Assembly (NCBI RefSeq): GCF_019703835.1
Contig: NZ_AP023054.1
Span: 1,736,001-1,800,000 of the forward strand
Direction: 5' to 3'
Source: Thaumasiovibrio subtropicus
Lineage (GTDB): Bacteria > Pseudomonadota > Gammaproteobacteria > Enterobacterales > Vibrionaceae
Length of the DNA: 64,000 nt
Shown: piece by piece, positions 42,287 to 52,238 of the stretch
How the letters are laid out: the number at the start of each line of letters is the position of its first letter
Position numbering within the stretch: position 1 is the first letter of the stretch
Position numbers and translations under genes: made by a program
Notes under the pieces: generated by a model
The model's input: only the letters and a program-made list of their open reading frames with translations
Databases searched by the model: none
What the model was told of the DNA's origin: nothing

Positions 42287-42664
42287 AATACGAATTCCTC
42301 ATGTCCATGATTAAATGCTTCACCTCCTTCAAGGAGCGTGAGCATATACTCAGAGCAAAGTGAACTTAAAAAGTTCTCGAGTCGCCCCCTGTCCAACCAC
42401 AACAGAGGAAAGTTGCAAAAAAGTGTTAGTCCCTCCCCGTAACTTTAACCTTCTCTTTTTATTCACTTTATCTTATGGCTAGCCGCGAGCCAGCGCATTA
42501 GGTCGATCAGAACCTAATATTGTTCTAATTTGTAATTCCTTTTTATGCGAAAGCGTCATTTACTGTGTCGCGGGTGAATGCATCGAGAATACGTATGGTG
42601 TGGGCAGATTGTCTTTCAATAAAAAACCCGCCAAAATGCGGGTTTTTATCATTGTCGTATTGAA
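42287..42664. other. Intergenic region with the hrpA terminator
   Basis: About 380 bases holding the promoter of the hydrolase gene, a CTCCTTcaAGGAG hairpin near 42330, a KOPS-like CCCTCCCC at 42431 and the hrpA terminator at 42623. No gene seen. Confidence 0.5.
42623..42646 (-). terminator. Terminator of hrpA
   Basis: AAAACCCGC-caaaat-GCGGGTTTT, a 9-base stem with T-runs on both strands, 19 bases past the hrpA stop. Confidence 0.85.
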
Positions 42665-45600
42665 TTAGCACGCTTCAATCGCGTTCTTAATCCGTTTATC
42701 AGAGATTGGATAAGGCGTACCAAGTTGCTGCGCGAAGTAGCTCACTCGAAGCTCCTCAAGCATCCAACGTATCTCTTTCACTGCATCCGGTACTGGTTGG
42801 CCTTTCGGAATCTTATTAAGCAACTCTTTGTACTCTTTGTTTACCGACTCCACCTTTATCATGTGTACCCGATCTCGGTTGGGGTCGATCGGCAGCTTCT
42901 CCATACGGCGCTCGATTGCCTTCATGTAACGCAAAATATCCGGTAGTCGTTGCCAACCACACTCGGTCGCAAAGCCTTTAAAGATCAATCCTTCAATTTG
43001 CGCTTTAATATCAGACAAGGCAAATGCCATCGATAAATCCACCTTCCCTTTCAGCTTTTTATTGATCTGAAAAGCGGTGGTAAGGATAGCTTCTACTTGC
43101 TTGGCGATATCTACTACCGTGTCACCCAACTCGCCTCGTATGAACTCTTTACGCGCCTCAAACTGGTCTTTGTTCCAAGCGATGCCACCTTGCGATTCAA
43201 TCAGTTTATCAACACCACAAGCGATACAATCGTCGATCAAATCGAGCACTTTGCCATACGGGTTGAAATAGAGTCCCAACTTAGATTTGTTTGGCAAGTT
43301 CGCATGGAGATACTTAATCGGTGATGGCACATTCAGTAACACCAAGCGGCGCTGACCTTGCTTCATCGCACTTTGCTGTTCATCAGGCGTTTCAAACAGT
43401 TTGATGCTCACCGAGTCTTTATCATCAACAATCGCAGGGTACGCTTTGACATCAAAACCACCCCGTTTTTGTTGATAACGTTCAGGGAGCTCACCAAACG
43501 ACCACTGTTTCAGTCCTTGCTGTTCAATGTCATCATCGGCCACTTTCGATAAGGTCTCTTGCACCTTCTCTTTCAAGCCATCTTTCAAGCTGTAAAGGTC
43601 TTTACTCTCTTTCAGCTTGCGATTGCGATGGTCAACCACTCGGAAGGTGATCTTTAAATGTTCAGGGACAGCGTCCAGTTTCCAGTCTTCGCGTAATACT
43701 GTCGTGCCAGTAATCTGTTTCAACGCCTTTTCTAAGCCATCAAGCAGTGGCATAGAGAGCGCGTCAATACGGCTTAACGCGGCATCCGCATAGTTTGGTG
43801 CAGGCACAAAATTACGACGAATCGGTTTAGGTAGTGACTTAATCAAGGCAACCACGAGCTCATGACGTAAACCGGGAATTTGCCAATCGAAACCATCCAT
43901 TTCTACTTGGTTAAGCACTGGGAGTGGTACATGAACGGTGACACCGTCACTATCTTCGCCTGGTTCAAACTGATAGCTGAGTTTCAGTTTAAGATCACCT
44001 TGATGCCAGAAATTAGGGTAATCCAGATCGGTCACATGGCTTGCATCGCCTCGGAACAACATCTCTTTTTCAAAGTTGAGTTGTTCTGGCGCTTCGTGGC
44101 GCGCTTTCTTCCACCAGCTATCAAAATGACGACCAGAAACGATCTTCAGATCTATGCGCTGATCGTAAAACTCAAACAAGGTTTCGTCATCAACCAAAAT
44201 ATCGCGACGACGAGATTTATGTTCGAGCTCTTCCACTTCTTGTAGCAGCTTGCGGTTCTGTTTAAAGAAGGCGTGTTTTGTTTCCCAATCCCCTTCAACA
44301 AGTGCCGAACGAATAAAGATTTCACGACTAACGGCTGCATCAATACTGCCGTAATTCACTTTACGCTTAGGCACAATCGGAATACCGTAAAGTGTCACTT
44401 TTTCAAAAGCATGCACCGCGGCAGAACGTTTTTCCCAATGCGGTTCACTATAGCTGCGTTTGATCAAGTGCCCGGCGAGTGGCTCTATCCATTCAGGCTG
44501 GATCTTAGCGCCAATACGTCCCCAAAGCTTCGATGTCTCCACCAGCTCGGCAACCATGACCCATTTCGGTTGTTTCTTGAAAATGGCGGATGCAGGGAAA
44601 ATGTTAAAACGAGCGTTACGCGCGCCTTGATACTCGTTTTTCTCTTGGTCTTTCACACCAATGTGAGACAGCATACCGGCCAACAACGCGGTGTGAACGG
44701 CTTGATAACTCGCGGCTTCATCATTCGCTCTTAGGTCTAGCTCACGCACAACTTGGCGAATTTGATAATGGACATCTTGCCATTCACGGACACGCAAGTA
44801 GTTTAAGTAGTCCTTCTTACACTGTTTGCGGAACTGATTACCGGATAGCGCTTTCTGCTGCTCTTGAACATAGTCCCAAAGGTTTACAAAGGTCAGGAAA
44901 TCCGATTCTTTATCATAGAAACGACGATGCTTTTCATCGGACGCCTGTTGTTTCTCCATCGGACGTTCACGCGGATCTTGAATAGACAGCGCGGCCGCAA
45001 TCACCATCACTTCTTTCAAGGCGCCATAGCGAGGGGCCTCGAGAACCATGCGGGCAAGACGCGGATCAATGGGTAAACGAGAAAGCTGAACACCGAGTTT
45101 AGTCAGACGTTTACGGGGATCTTTTGCTTTCTCATTGATTGCACCAAGCTCTTGAAGAAGACGAACACCATCTTGAATATGACGACGATCCGGCGCTTCA
45201 ACAAACGGAAAGGCTTCAATATCGCCGAGACCAATCGCGGTCATTTGCAAAATAACAGAGGCGAGATTGGTACGCAGGATCTCCGGATCAGTAAACTCAG
45301 GACGTGAGAGGAAATCCTCCTCCGAATAGAGGCGGATACAGATGCCCTCTTGGACACGACCACAACGTCCTTTTCGCTGGTTGGCACTCGCTTGAGACAC
45401 GGCCTCAATCGGCAGACGTTGCACTTTAGTGCGATAACTATAGCGACTAATTCGCGCCGTGCCCGGGTCAATAACGTACTTGATTCCCGGAACAGTTAAT
45501 GAGGTTTCAGCAACGTTAGTCGCTAGGACAATACGACGCCCGCGATGTGTTTGGAACACACGATTTTGCTCATTTGCCGCAAGGCGCGCATAAAGCGGTA

Positions 45601-46561
45601 AAATTTCGGTATCGCGAAGATTCCGTTTGTTTAGTGCATCCGCAGTATCACGGATCTCACGTTCACCATTCATGAAGATGAGGATATCCCCCATACCTTC
45701 ATCACAAAGCTCATCTACCGCATCAAAGATTGCTTCCATTTGATCGCGGTCGGTATCGTCACCGTCTTCACTTACTGGACGATAACGCACTTCAACAGGA
45801 TACGTACGTCCTGAAACTTCGATGATCGGTGCATTATTGAAGTGCTTTGAAAAACGCTCAGGATCAATGGTTGCCGAGGTAATGATAACTTTAAGATCAG
45901 GACGTTTTGGCAGAAGTTCGCGCAAGTACCCCATGATAAAGTCGATATTGAGGCTACGCTCGTGCGCTTCATCGATAATGATGGTGTCATACTGATTCAA
46001 GAAACGATCATTTTGAATCTCGGCCAGCAAAATACCGTCTGTCATCAGTTTGACTTGGGTTTGATCGGAAACTTGATCGTTAAATCGCACTTTATAGCCG
46101 ACTTGCGACCCCATTTCGGTATCAAGCTCTTCAGCAATACGATTTGCAACCGAACGTGCAGCAAGGCGACGTGGCTGAGTATGGCCAATCGTACCAAACT
46201 TACCTAAACCCAACTCCAAACAAATTTTGGGTAGCTGGGTCGTTTTACCCGAACCGGTCTCACCCGCGACGATAACCACTTGGTTGTGAGCAATTGCCTC
46301 AGCAATGTCGTCTTTCTTTTGACTAACGGGTAGCTGTTCTGGATAGGTTATCGCTGGACGATTTGTCTCGCGCAATTGTGCCGTTTGCATCGACTTAGCC
46401 ATGTCGAGTGCAATTTCATCAAACACCTTGTGCTTGGCTTCTGGATTGCGAATTCGGCTAGCGCCTTGAATACGCTTAGAGAGGCGAAAACGATCGCGAA
46501 TCATGCAGTCGTTCAATGCTGCACGCAACGTCTTTTCATTATTCTGTACAGAATCGCTCAA
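42665..46561 (-). CDS. hrpA: ATP-dependent RNA helicase HrpA
   Basis: A 1298-residue DEAH-box helicase. It has VIVAGETGSGKTTQLPKI (motif I), TIIIDEAHERSLNIDFIMGY (DEAH), VIITSATIDPERF (SAT) and QASANQRKGRCGRVQEGICI (motif VI), then the HA2 and OB-type region and the long C-terminal DUF3418 part typical of HrpA. In E. coli HrpA unwinds or remodels mRNA and rescues stalled ribosomes. The start is a TTG at 46561 with AGGA upstream, chosen because the leader (MSDSVQNNEKTLRAALNDCM) aligns with the E. coli N-terminus. Single gene. Confidence 0.95.
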   Translation of the reverse strand: MSDSVQNNEKTLRAALNDCMIRDRFRLSKRIQGASRIRNPEAKHKVFDEIALDMAKSMQTAQLRETNRPAITYPEQLPVSQKKDDIAEAIAHNQVVIVAGETGSGKTTQLPKICLELGLGKFGTIGHTQPRRLAARSVANRIAEELDTEMGSQVGYKVRFNDQVSDQTQVKLMTDGILLAEIQNDRFLNQYDTIIIDEAHERSLNIDFIMGYLRELLPKRPDLKVIITSATIDPERFSKHFNNAPIIEVSGRTYPVEVRYRPVSEDGDDTDRDQMEAIFDAVDELCDEGMGDILIFMNGEREIRDTADALNKRNLRDTEILPLYARLAANEQNRVFQTHRGRRIVLATNVAETSLTVPGIKYVIDPGTARISRYSYRTKVQRLPIEAVSQASANQRKGRCGRVQEGICIRLYSEEDFLSRPEFTDPEILRTNLASVILQMTAIGLGDIEAFPFVEAPDRRHIQDGVRLLQELGAINEKAKDPRKRLTKLGVQLSRLPIDPRLARMVLEAPRYGALKEVMVIAAALSIQDPRERPMEKQQASDEKHRRFYDKESDFLTFVNLWDYVQEQQKALSGNQFRKQCKKDYLNYLRVREWQDVHYQIRQVVRELDLRANDEAASYQAVHTALLAGMLSHIGVKDQEKNEYQGARNARFNIFPASAIFKKQPKWVMVAELVETSKLWGRIGAKIQPEWIEPLAGHLIKRSYSEPHWEKRSAAVHAFEKVTLYGIPIVPKRKVNYGSIDAAVSREIFIRSALVEGDWETKHAFFKQNRKLLQEVEELEHKSRRRDILVDDETLFEFYDQRIDLKIVSGRHFDSWWKKARHEAPEQLNFEKEMLFRGDASHVTDLDYPNFWHQGDLKLKLSYQFEPGEDSDGVTVHVPLPVLNQVEMDGFDWQIPGLRHELVVALIKSLPKPIRRNFVPAPNYADAALSRIDALSMPLLDGLEKALKQITGTTVLREDWKLDAVPEHLKITFRVVDHRNRKLKESKDLYSLKDGLKEKVQETLSKVADDDIEQQGLKQWSFGELPERYQQKRGGFDVKAYPAIVDDKDSVSIKLFETPDEQQSAMKQGQRRLVLLNVPSPIKYLHANLPNKSKLGLYFNPYGKVLDLIDDCIACGVDKLIESQGGIAWNKDQFEARKEFIRGELGDTVVDIAKQVEAILTTAFQINKKLKGKVDLSMAFALSDIKAQIEGLIFKGFATECGWQRLPDILRYMKAIERRMEKLPIDPNRDRVHMIKVESVNKEYKELLNKIPKGQPVPDAVKEIRWMLEELRVSYFAQQLGTPYPISDKRIKNAIEAC

Positions 46562-46731
46562 AATGATTCCTGACTACTTGTTACTGATAGAAAAATTGGC
46601 GGGATTTTACCATAAAGCCGCAAACTTACGGAAAAGGATTTACGCATTAATCAACCAAATCGATCAGTTACTCGCCGTCGTCATTCCCTCTCTAAGCATT
46701 CGGATTCGTTAGAAAAGTGATAACCCAAAAG

Positions 46732-47049
46732 TTATCCCCAAAACACATTCATCAAAAGAAACGCGACAAAACTTACCCCTGTAGTCAACAACACATTTGC
46801 CGTCTTCCATGCAAGCAAAGTCGCGATGACAGCGGCAATCAGATAGGGATTCACCAATGGCATCAATTGCTGAGACTCCCCTTCTAAGAACATAATCGGC
46901 GCAAGAATGACCGTCAGAATCGCCGGGCTCGAGTATTTCAAAAATCGCTTCACTTCAGAGCCAAGTTTCAATGGAAGCGTCGGTGCTAGAAACAGATAGC
47001 GACTGAGGAAAACGACCAAGGTCATGGCAAGAATACTCAGTAAGATCAT
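46732..47049 (-). CDS. azlD: AzlD-family branched-chain amino acid exporter subunit
   Basis: A 105-residue, four-helix membrane protein: MILLSILAMTLVVFLSRYLF, LKYSSPAILTVILAPIMFLE and PYLIAAVIATLLAWKTANVL. The pattern is that of AzlD (PF05437), the small subunit of AzlCD exporters. It overlaps the azlC stop by four bases. The pair exports branched-chain amino acids or analogues in characterised systems. Confidence 0.85.
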   Translation of the reverse strand: MILLSILAMTLVVFLSRYLFLAPTLPLKLGSEVKRFLKYSSPAILTVILAPIMFLEGESQQLMPLVNPYLIAAVIATLLAWKTANVLLTTGVSFVAFLLMNVFWG

Positions 47050-47801
47050 CCTCGTTTCTCCTTATCGATATCTTGACTGGATTCAGTAGATACTCCGACA
47101 CCATAGCGCTCAGCGGCATAGCCAGCGATCATGGCAACTAAGCTTGCAATCATTAGCGCGCCATTAACTTGCAGTCGATGGAGAACCACAGAACTGACCA
47201 GCGCGACCAAAACGGTGAGCAACACGGGTTTGGTTTTCACATTCGGCACAACCAGTGCGATAAAGGTTGCCACGATAGCAAAATCTAAACCCAGTGAGTC
47301 GAGGTTTGGGATCACACTCCCACCAATGATCCCCACGAAAGAGGCCAAGTTCCAAATCAGATAAAAACTCAGCCCCGCCCCTAACGCATAATAGCGATTG
47401 AAACTCGTTTGTCGGTGACCAATGAGCGCGAAGAGTTCATCCGTTAACAAAAAGCCTAGCGTGAGCCGCCACCTTAGAGGCAACGGGCTGATGGTTTCTC
47501 GCATCGCCACACTGTATAACAGATGACGTGATGTGATGAAAAACGTGGTGATGAGCATAGTGACGAGACTTGCGCCTGTGTTGAACATGCCAATGGCAAC
47601 GAGCTGTGCCGCCCCGGCGAAGAGTATGGCCGACAGTGCTTGCGCTTCTATCACCAACAAACCTGATTCGACTGCATACGACCCAGCCAGCAAACCCCAA
47701 GGCACCACCGCAATACTCAAAGGCATCATCGCCACTGTGCCTTGCCACATTAGACTTCGGTTATCGTTACCACGTTGTTCTACGATATCTGACATCTTCA
47801 T
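47046..47801 (-). CDS. azlC: AzlC-family branched-chain amino acid exporter
   Basis: A 251-residue protein with about seven membrane helices. VPWGLLAGSYAVESGLLVIE, SAILFAGAAQLVAIGMFNTG and FFITSRHLLYSVAMRE, with FLLTDELFALIGH, match AzlC/YgaZ (PF03591). It forms a complex with AzlD. The AraC-type gene immediately downstream on the same strand (47919) probably belongs to the same functional unit, as such regulators often control azlCD. Confidence 0.87.
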   Translation of the reverse strand: MKMSDIVEQRGNDNRSLMWQGTVAMMPLSIAVVPWGLLAGSYAVESGLLVIEAQALSAILFAGAAQLVAIGMFNTGASLVTMLITTFFITSRHLLYSVAMRETISPLPLRWRLTLGFLLTDELFALIGHRQTSFNRYYALGAGLSFYLIWNLASFVGIIGGSVIPNLDSLGLDFAIVATFIALVVPNVKTKPVLLTVLVALVSSVVLHRLQVNGALMIASLVAMIAGYAAERYGVGVSTESSQDIDKEKRG

Positions 47802-47918
47802 TCCTTGTACATCATTCCTATATATCAGAGGTTGATAGTTAAACTACCTTAGCGTGGCAACAACAGGTTTTCTTGTACAATATTGCTGCGGGATTGCATG
47901 ATTGCAGGATGTAAGGGC

Positions 47919-48767
47919 TTAATGAGAGTAAACGACACGACGTGAGTGCAACGCACCGGTGCGATATTGATTCGGCGTAACACCCATCGCTGCCTTAAAA
48001 TGACGATGAAAATGGCTTTGGTCATGAAAACCAGTCTCTATTGCAACCTCGCCTGCGTTCAATCCCTCTCTCAATAGCGCTTTCGCTTTACGTAGTCGCA
48101 TTTGAAGTTGATAGGCGTGAGGAGGCATGCCCACCTCGACTTTAAAACGCCGCGCCAAATAGTGCGGACTCAACGAAACTAAGTTGGCGAGCTCGGTCAG
48201 AGAGACATTCTCTTCCGGACAGTCTTTTAAGAAGGCTCTCACTCGCTGTACTTGGCGCTTGGTATGGGTCGATGGCGCGGTGAGTTGGCCGCGTTGCTTG
48301 CCGTGACGATTCATCAACTGCCACATCGCGCCTTGCAGCAGGGTTTCGCGATAAAGGCGGTTTTGCGATTCCGTTAGCGCCTTTATCACCATTCGCAACA
48401 ACTGCGCTAGCTCTGGGTCGTAAACAACGGGATCAGAAAAGTAAGGTGCAAATGTGCCTGATTCGCTGCCTCTTGACACACTTTCAAACATCTCTGGCAA
48501 TGGGTAAAGGGCTTGATAGGACCAACCCTCTTCGGTCGCCGAATGGCCAGTGTGCACCTCATCCGCGTTCACCAGGATAATGCTGTCTTGAGGGGCGATA
48601 TGGTTGCCGCCAGTGCGATAAAAACATTGCGCGCCCTCTTCGATAACGCCGACACAATAGCCTTCGTGACTATGACGAGAAAACGTCTGGGTATGATAGG
48701 TCGCTTGTAACACTTCTACGCCACCTAGTTCTTCTGCGTAATTGATCACTGCGCGCTCTTTTTGCAT
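47919..48767 (-). CDS. AraC-family transcriptional regulator next to azlCD
   Basis: A 282-residue regulator. The N-terminal cupin (HSHEGYCVGVIEEGAQCFYR, DSIILVNADEVHTGHSATEE) would sense a small ligand. The C-terminal AraC DNA-binding domain has two helix-turn-helices (NVSLTELANLVSLSPHYLAR and AGEVAIETGFHDQSHFHRHF, ending GVTPNQYRTG). It is read on the same strand as azlCD and upstream of it, with a gap of 117 bases at 47802-47918. It is probably the local regulator of azlCD. Confidence 0.85.
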   Translation of the reverse strand: MQKERAVINYAEELGGVEVLQATYHTQTFSRHSHEGYCVGVIEEGAQCFYRTGGNHIAPQDSIILVNADEVHTGHSATEEGWSYQALYPLPEMFESVSRGSESGTFAPYFSDPVVYDPELAQLLRMVIKALTESQNRLYRETLLQGAMWQLMNRHGKQRGQLTAPSTHTKRQVQRVRAFLKDCPEENVSLTELANLVSLSPHYLARRFKVEVGMPPHAYQLQMRLRKAKALLREGLNAGEVAIETGFHDQSHFHRHFKAAMGVTPNQYRTGALHSRRVVYSH

Positions 48768-48790
48768 CCTACCCCTCCCTGACTCTTCTC

Positions 48791-48833
48791 TTCAACATAC
48801 TCAAACCACCTCAAGATGCTCGTTAAGCGAGTA
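48791..48833 (+). repeat. Dispersed intergenic motif with hairpin, copy 2
   Basis: TTCAACATACTCAAACCACC then TCAAGATGCTCGTTAAGCGA. The ACCTCAAGATGC block is shared with 40457, followed by a different small palindrome (GCTCGttaaGCGAG). Confidence 0.55.
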
Positions 48834-48886
48834 TATAACGGATAACGGCTCAAAGGCTTTGTATAATCTTGCCCTCTTCACATCCT

Positions 48887-49219
48887 TTACTCAGAAAAGG
48901 CTAACGCCGCAATGGCATCAGCAACGGCAGCAAACTGAATTTTAGTAAGACAAACTTGCGCTTTCGAAAACTCATGCGCCTGAATAAGTTGACTCAACTG
49001 ATAGGCCGTATAGACAGTTTTTAACGGTGATAAGATCGGTGTATCTTCCCCATTGAGGTCGATACTGTAACTCTGCCCCATCGAGTCAATAACCCTATCG
49101 CCGGCCGTGGTCATTAGCGCCTTGCATTCATCAACAAACGTCTGCGCATCGTGAAGATACAAAAGCTCATCGTCGCCTTCCAACTTAAGAATACAAGGCC
49201 ATTGTGGTGTCCCAATCAC
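48887..49219 (-). CDS. Small conserved protein (DUF4144-like)
   Basis: A 110-residue protein: MIGTPQWPCILKLEGDDELL, YLHDAQTFVDECKALMTTAG, SIDLNGEDTPILSPLKTVYT. The WPCILK.EGD.EL.Y. start and a C-terminal helical half are recognised as DUF4144-like, a Vibrio/Shewanella family without known function. It lies between the AraC gene region and the mrp operon terminator. Cytoplasmic; no catalytic motif is apparent. Confidence 0.55.
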   Translation of the reverse strand: MIGTPQWPCILKLEGDDELLYLHDAQTFVDECKALMTTAGDRVIDSMGQSYSIDLNGEDTPILSPLKTVYTAYQLSQLIQAHEFSKAQVCLTKIQFAAVADAIAALAFSE

Positions 49220-49267
49220 TCAACGGTCTCCTCGATTAACATATCGACTACCTTCATTTATCACGAT

Positions 49268-49296
49268 AAAAAAGCCCAGCACGGAGGCTGGGCTTT
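49268..49296 (-). terminator. Terminator of the mrp operon
   Basis: AAAGCCCAGC-acggag-GCTGGGCTTT, a perfect 10-base stem followed by a T-run on the minus strand. It is 22 bases past the mrpG stop. Confidence 0.88.
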
Positions 49297-49318
49297 CCAA
49301 TACTCGCAGCCTTGAGGA

Positions 49319-49645
49319 CTACGGTTTTTTGTTTGCATGGTTAGCCGAAGGGCTTCGCCAAATCTTGTACCCTTTACGCACCATCGCCTGCCCAAGCAGG
49401 TGAGCAGCGACCGGGGCGGTGATCAAAATAAAGAACAAGGTGCCCAGTACTTTTGATATAACCGCGATTTCTTGCAGCATGATAGCCACAGGCAGCAGCA
49501 AGAAAGCCAGCCCCACCGTGCCGGCTTTGGTGGCTGCATGCATGCGAATAAAGAGATCGGGTAAGCGTAAAATCCCTAAGCTTGCGACAACCGCAAAGAA
49601 GGTTCCTAACAGCAAAAAGATGCCGGCAAATATCTCTCCCATCAT
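49319..49645 (-). CDS. mrpG: Na+(K+)/H+ antiporter subunit MrpG
   Basis: A 108-residue, three-helix protein: IFAGIFLLLGTFFAVVASLG, ILRLPDLFIRMHAATKAGTV and LGTLFFILITAPVAAHLLGQ. The LPDxxxRMHAATKxxTxG block is diagnostic of MnhG/PhaG. It is the last gene of the mrp operon and overlaps mrpF by four bases. Confidence 0.92.
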   Translation of the reverse strand: MMGEIFAGIFLLLGTFFAVVASLGILRLPDLFIRMHAATKAGTVGLAFLLLPVAIMLQEIAVISKVLGTLFFILITAPVAAHLLGQAMVRKGYKIWRSPSANHANKKP

Positions 49646-49920
49646 TCCTCCTTGTCACTTTTTGCAATGAAGCGAGCAAATGCAATGGTGCTCAGAAACG
49701 CCACGAGGGCCAAGGTGATAGCAACATCAAGGAAGGCTTTCTTGCCACTATCTAAGGTATAGACTGCGATAAAACCAATAGTTAAAAAGGCAATGAGATC
49801 CAGAGCTACCACCCTATCAGCAAGGGTGGGTCCTTTAATCAATCGCACAAGCGAAATCGCGAAACTCAGCAGCAAACCCGCGTAGGCAACCGCAACACAG
49901 GTAGCGAGAAAATCAGTCAC
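49642..49920 (-). CDS. mrpF: Antiporter subunit MrpF
   Basis: A 92-residue, three-helix protein. LLSFAISLVRLIKGPTLADR and VVALDLIAFLTIGFIAVYTL are the MnhF pattern (RL.KGPT..DR..ALD). It lies between mrpE (eight-base overlap) and mrpG. Confidence 0.9.
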   Translation of the reverse strand: MTDFLATCVAVAYAGLLLSFAISLVRLIKGPTLADRVVALDLIAFLTIGFIAVYTLDSGKKAFLDVAITLALVAFLSTIAFARFIAKSDKEE

Positions 49921-50389
49921 GGGTTACCTCCAACAGCTTTTTCTCTAAGCCAGATTTAATATCTTCGATGACCTTAGTGTGGTCTGGCGCGAACATGGCG
50001 TGAATGATCAAGAATTTCTTATCTTCTGATACATCCAAACTTAAACTGCCTGGCGTGAGCGACACCATGTTAGCTAGCAAGGTGATCTCCAAGTCGCTTT
50101 TTGCATCCAGCGGCACATAAACAATATCGGGCTCACTCAAGTGGGTTGGTGTAATCACATCCCATACGACACGCGCCACGGAGACGATGACTTCGTAGAG
50201 GAAGTAGAAAAACAACACAAAGGCCGCCTTCACGCGCTTAAAGTAACTGGTATCCAAACCAAAGGGTTGGCTTAATGCCAGTGCAAGAAAGCTCACCATA
50301 AAGCCAATCACAAAATCGAGACCATTATATCCCGCATTGATCAGCATCCAGACTAAAGCGAGAAACAAGTTCAACAAGAAATAAGTCAT
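49913..50389 (-). CDS. mrpE: Antiporter subunit MrpE
   Basis: A 158-residue protein with two N-terminal membrane helices and a cytoplasmic domain. FVLFFYFLYEVIVSVARVVW and LANMVSLTPGSLSLDVSEDK are the MnhE (PF01899) signatures (LANxIxLTPGT-like). It overlaps mrpD by four bases. MrpE is needed for full antiport in the complex. Confidence 0.92.
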   Translation of the reverse strand: MTYFLLNLFLALVWMLINAGYNGLDFVIGFMVSFLALALSQPFGLDTSYFKRVKAAFVLFFYFLYEVIVSVARVVWDVITPTHLSEPDIVYVPLDAKSDLEITLLANMVSLTPGSLSLDVSEDKKFLIIHAMFAPDHTKVIEDIKSGLEKKLLEVTRD

Positions 50390-51879
50390 GGTGTTACCCC
50401 CAGTACCGCTTGAATATAGGGTGTTGGATCGAGCAATTGCTCCGCCGACTCTACCGCAACTTGATAGAAAGGCTCCGCCGCTAAACCGATAGTCACAGTA
50501 AGCGCTGCGAGTACCACCATCGGTACGATGTACAACACACGCTCGCTATGGGTCAGCGTTTCAGTTGGCTCTTCTGGCGCGGCTTTCCAAAACGCCTCGT
50601 TCCAAATTTTTGTCATCGAGAAAACAGTCAACAAACCAACGAGTAATGCCGTCGCACCGAGCAAATAGTGCTCTGTTTGGAAACTCGCTTTGATAACAAG
50701 AAACTTACCCCAGAAACCTGACAATGGCGGGAAGCCTGCCAGTGAAAACGCGGGGATTAAGAACAGTACCGCCAGCCAAGGTTTACTCTTATAAATACCG
50801 CCAAGCCTACCCAGATTATCGCTACCAAATTTACGCGCTAAGAAACCGCCAATCAGGAACAAGTTAGCTTTAACGATAATGTGGTGAATCAAATAAAAAA
50901 TCATCCCGGCTAACGCCAATGGCGTGAACAGCGCCAACCCCATCACCATATAACCTATCTGACTAATGATGTGGAACGAAAGAATACGTTTGATAGCAAA
51001 TTGACTCGCCGCCCCCAATACCCCGGTCAACATGGTTAAGCCCGCAATGACAAGCAACAGCGGTTGCATACCACTTTGATCGAGTGGGAAAACCAAGGTA
51101 AACAAGCGAATGAGGGCATAAACGCCCACTTTGGTCAATAGCGCCGCAAATAGCGCGACCACCCCACTAGGTAGCGTGTGGTATGACGCTGGCAGCCATG
51201 CAAAAACAGGAAACAAGGCAGACTTAATTGCAAAACCAAACAGGAACAGCGCACACAAGAAAGTGGCTGTTGTGGATGGAATCAATGCCGCTTTGCTGTA
51301 TAGGTCAGCAAGGTTCAGGGTGCCTGTTGCCCCATAGAGCAAACCAATCGCCAGTAAGAATGCCAGTGTCGAGACCAAGTTCAACACCACATACTTGACA
51401 GCGCCATCAATCTGCTTGCCTTTCGCATCCAACACCATAAGGCCAAAAGAGGCGATGAGCATCACTTCAAACCAAACGTATAGGTTGAAGATATCGCCAG
51501 TCAAAAACGCCCCACTCACCCCGGCCAGTAGCACCTGAAACAGCATATGATACATGCCGTAACTTGGCTTTTGGTTAAGGTCGGCAGAGGCATAGATCAC
51601 TGTTGCAAGGCCAATGATCGTCGTGATCAATGCCATCGCGGCGCCCAAAATATCCGCCGCGAAAACAATCCCAAAGGGCGCAGACCAGCTACCAAAGGCA
51701 ACAGCTTGTGGCCCATGATTGAGCACTTCCAACATCAAACCAATCGCAGCCAACATCGAAAGTGATGCAGCACCAATACCGACACGGGTTGCCCATGAAT
51801 GAGAGTGACGAATAAAAAATCCAGCGGTCGCCGCGATGAGCGGAATAATCACCGGTAAAGTTAACAACATATCGCTCAT
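50386..51879 (-). CDS. mrpD: Antiporter subunit MrpD (NuoN-like)
   Basis: A 497-residue proton-conducting membrane protein with about fourteen helices. NLYVWFEVMLIASFGLMVLD, SALFPVFAWLPASYHTLPSG and IISQIGYMVMGLALFTPLAL (SxIGYxxxG) place it in the NuoN/MrpD group. It is homologous to complex I antiporter-like subunits and carries part of the proton path. Between mrpC and mrpE. Confidence 0.92.
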   Translation of the reverse strand: MSDMLLTLPVIIPLIAATAGFFIRHSHSWATRVGIGAASLSMLAAIGLMLEVLNHGPQAVAFGSWSAPFGIVFAADILGAAMALITTIIGLATVIYASADLNQKPSYGMYHMLFQVLLAGVSGAFLTGDIFNLYVWFEVMLIASFGLMVLDAKGKQIDGAVKYVVLNLVSTLAFLLAIGLLYGATGTLNLADLYSKAALIPSTTATFLCALFLFGFAIKSALFPVFAWLPASYHTLPSGVVALFAALLTKVGVYALIRLFTLVFPLDQSGMQPLLLVIAGLTMLTGVLGAASQFAIKRILSFHIISQIGYMVMGLALFTPLALAGMIFYLIHHIIVKANLFLIGGFLARKFGSDNLGRLGGIYKSKPWLAVLFLIPAFSLAGFPPLSGFWGKFLVIKASFQTEHYLLGATALLVGLLTVFSMTKIWNEAFWKAAPEEPTETLTHSERVLYIVPMVVLAALTVTIGLAAEPFYQVAVESAEQLLDPTPYIQAVLGVTP

Positions 51880-51881
51880 TG

Positions 51882-52238
51882 TTACTCCTGTGCCTCCGAA
51901 CGCTGCATACTATCCATATCTGCAGTACCGCTTTCTTGATAAGCACGGAAACAGAGTATTAAGGCAAAGACCAACAAACCAAAGCCGATCACGATTGCCG
52001 TTAGGATCAGGGCTTGTGGCAACGAGTTTGCTGCGACATCGGGTGGCAACACCGCATTCTCCGCAATCAATGGCGGCTCGCCACGGGTTAAACGACCTGC
52101 GACAAATATCGCAAGGTTCACAGCGTTACTGAGCAAAATAAGTCCAAACATCACACGTAACATATGTCGCTCTAACAAGAGATAGACTCCTGCCGCGACC
52201 AGTAAACCTACCATTAGGCTCCAGAGCGTTTCCATCAA
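51882..52238 (-). CDS. mrpC: Antiporter subunit MrpC (NuoK-like)
   Basis: A 118-residue, three-helix protein: LMVGLLVAAGVYLLLERHML, RVMFGLILLSNAVNLAIFVA and ALILTAIVIGFGLLVFALIL. The G.ILLSNAVNL and ALILTAIVI blocks are those of MnhC/NuoK. It overlaps mrpA by four bases. Confidence 0.92.
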   Translation of the reverse strand: MMETLWSLMVGLLVAAGVYLLLERHMLRVMFGLILLSNAVNLAIFVAGRLTRGEPPLIAENAVLPPDVAANSLPQALILTAIVIGFGLLVFALILCFRAYQESGTADMDSMQRSEAQE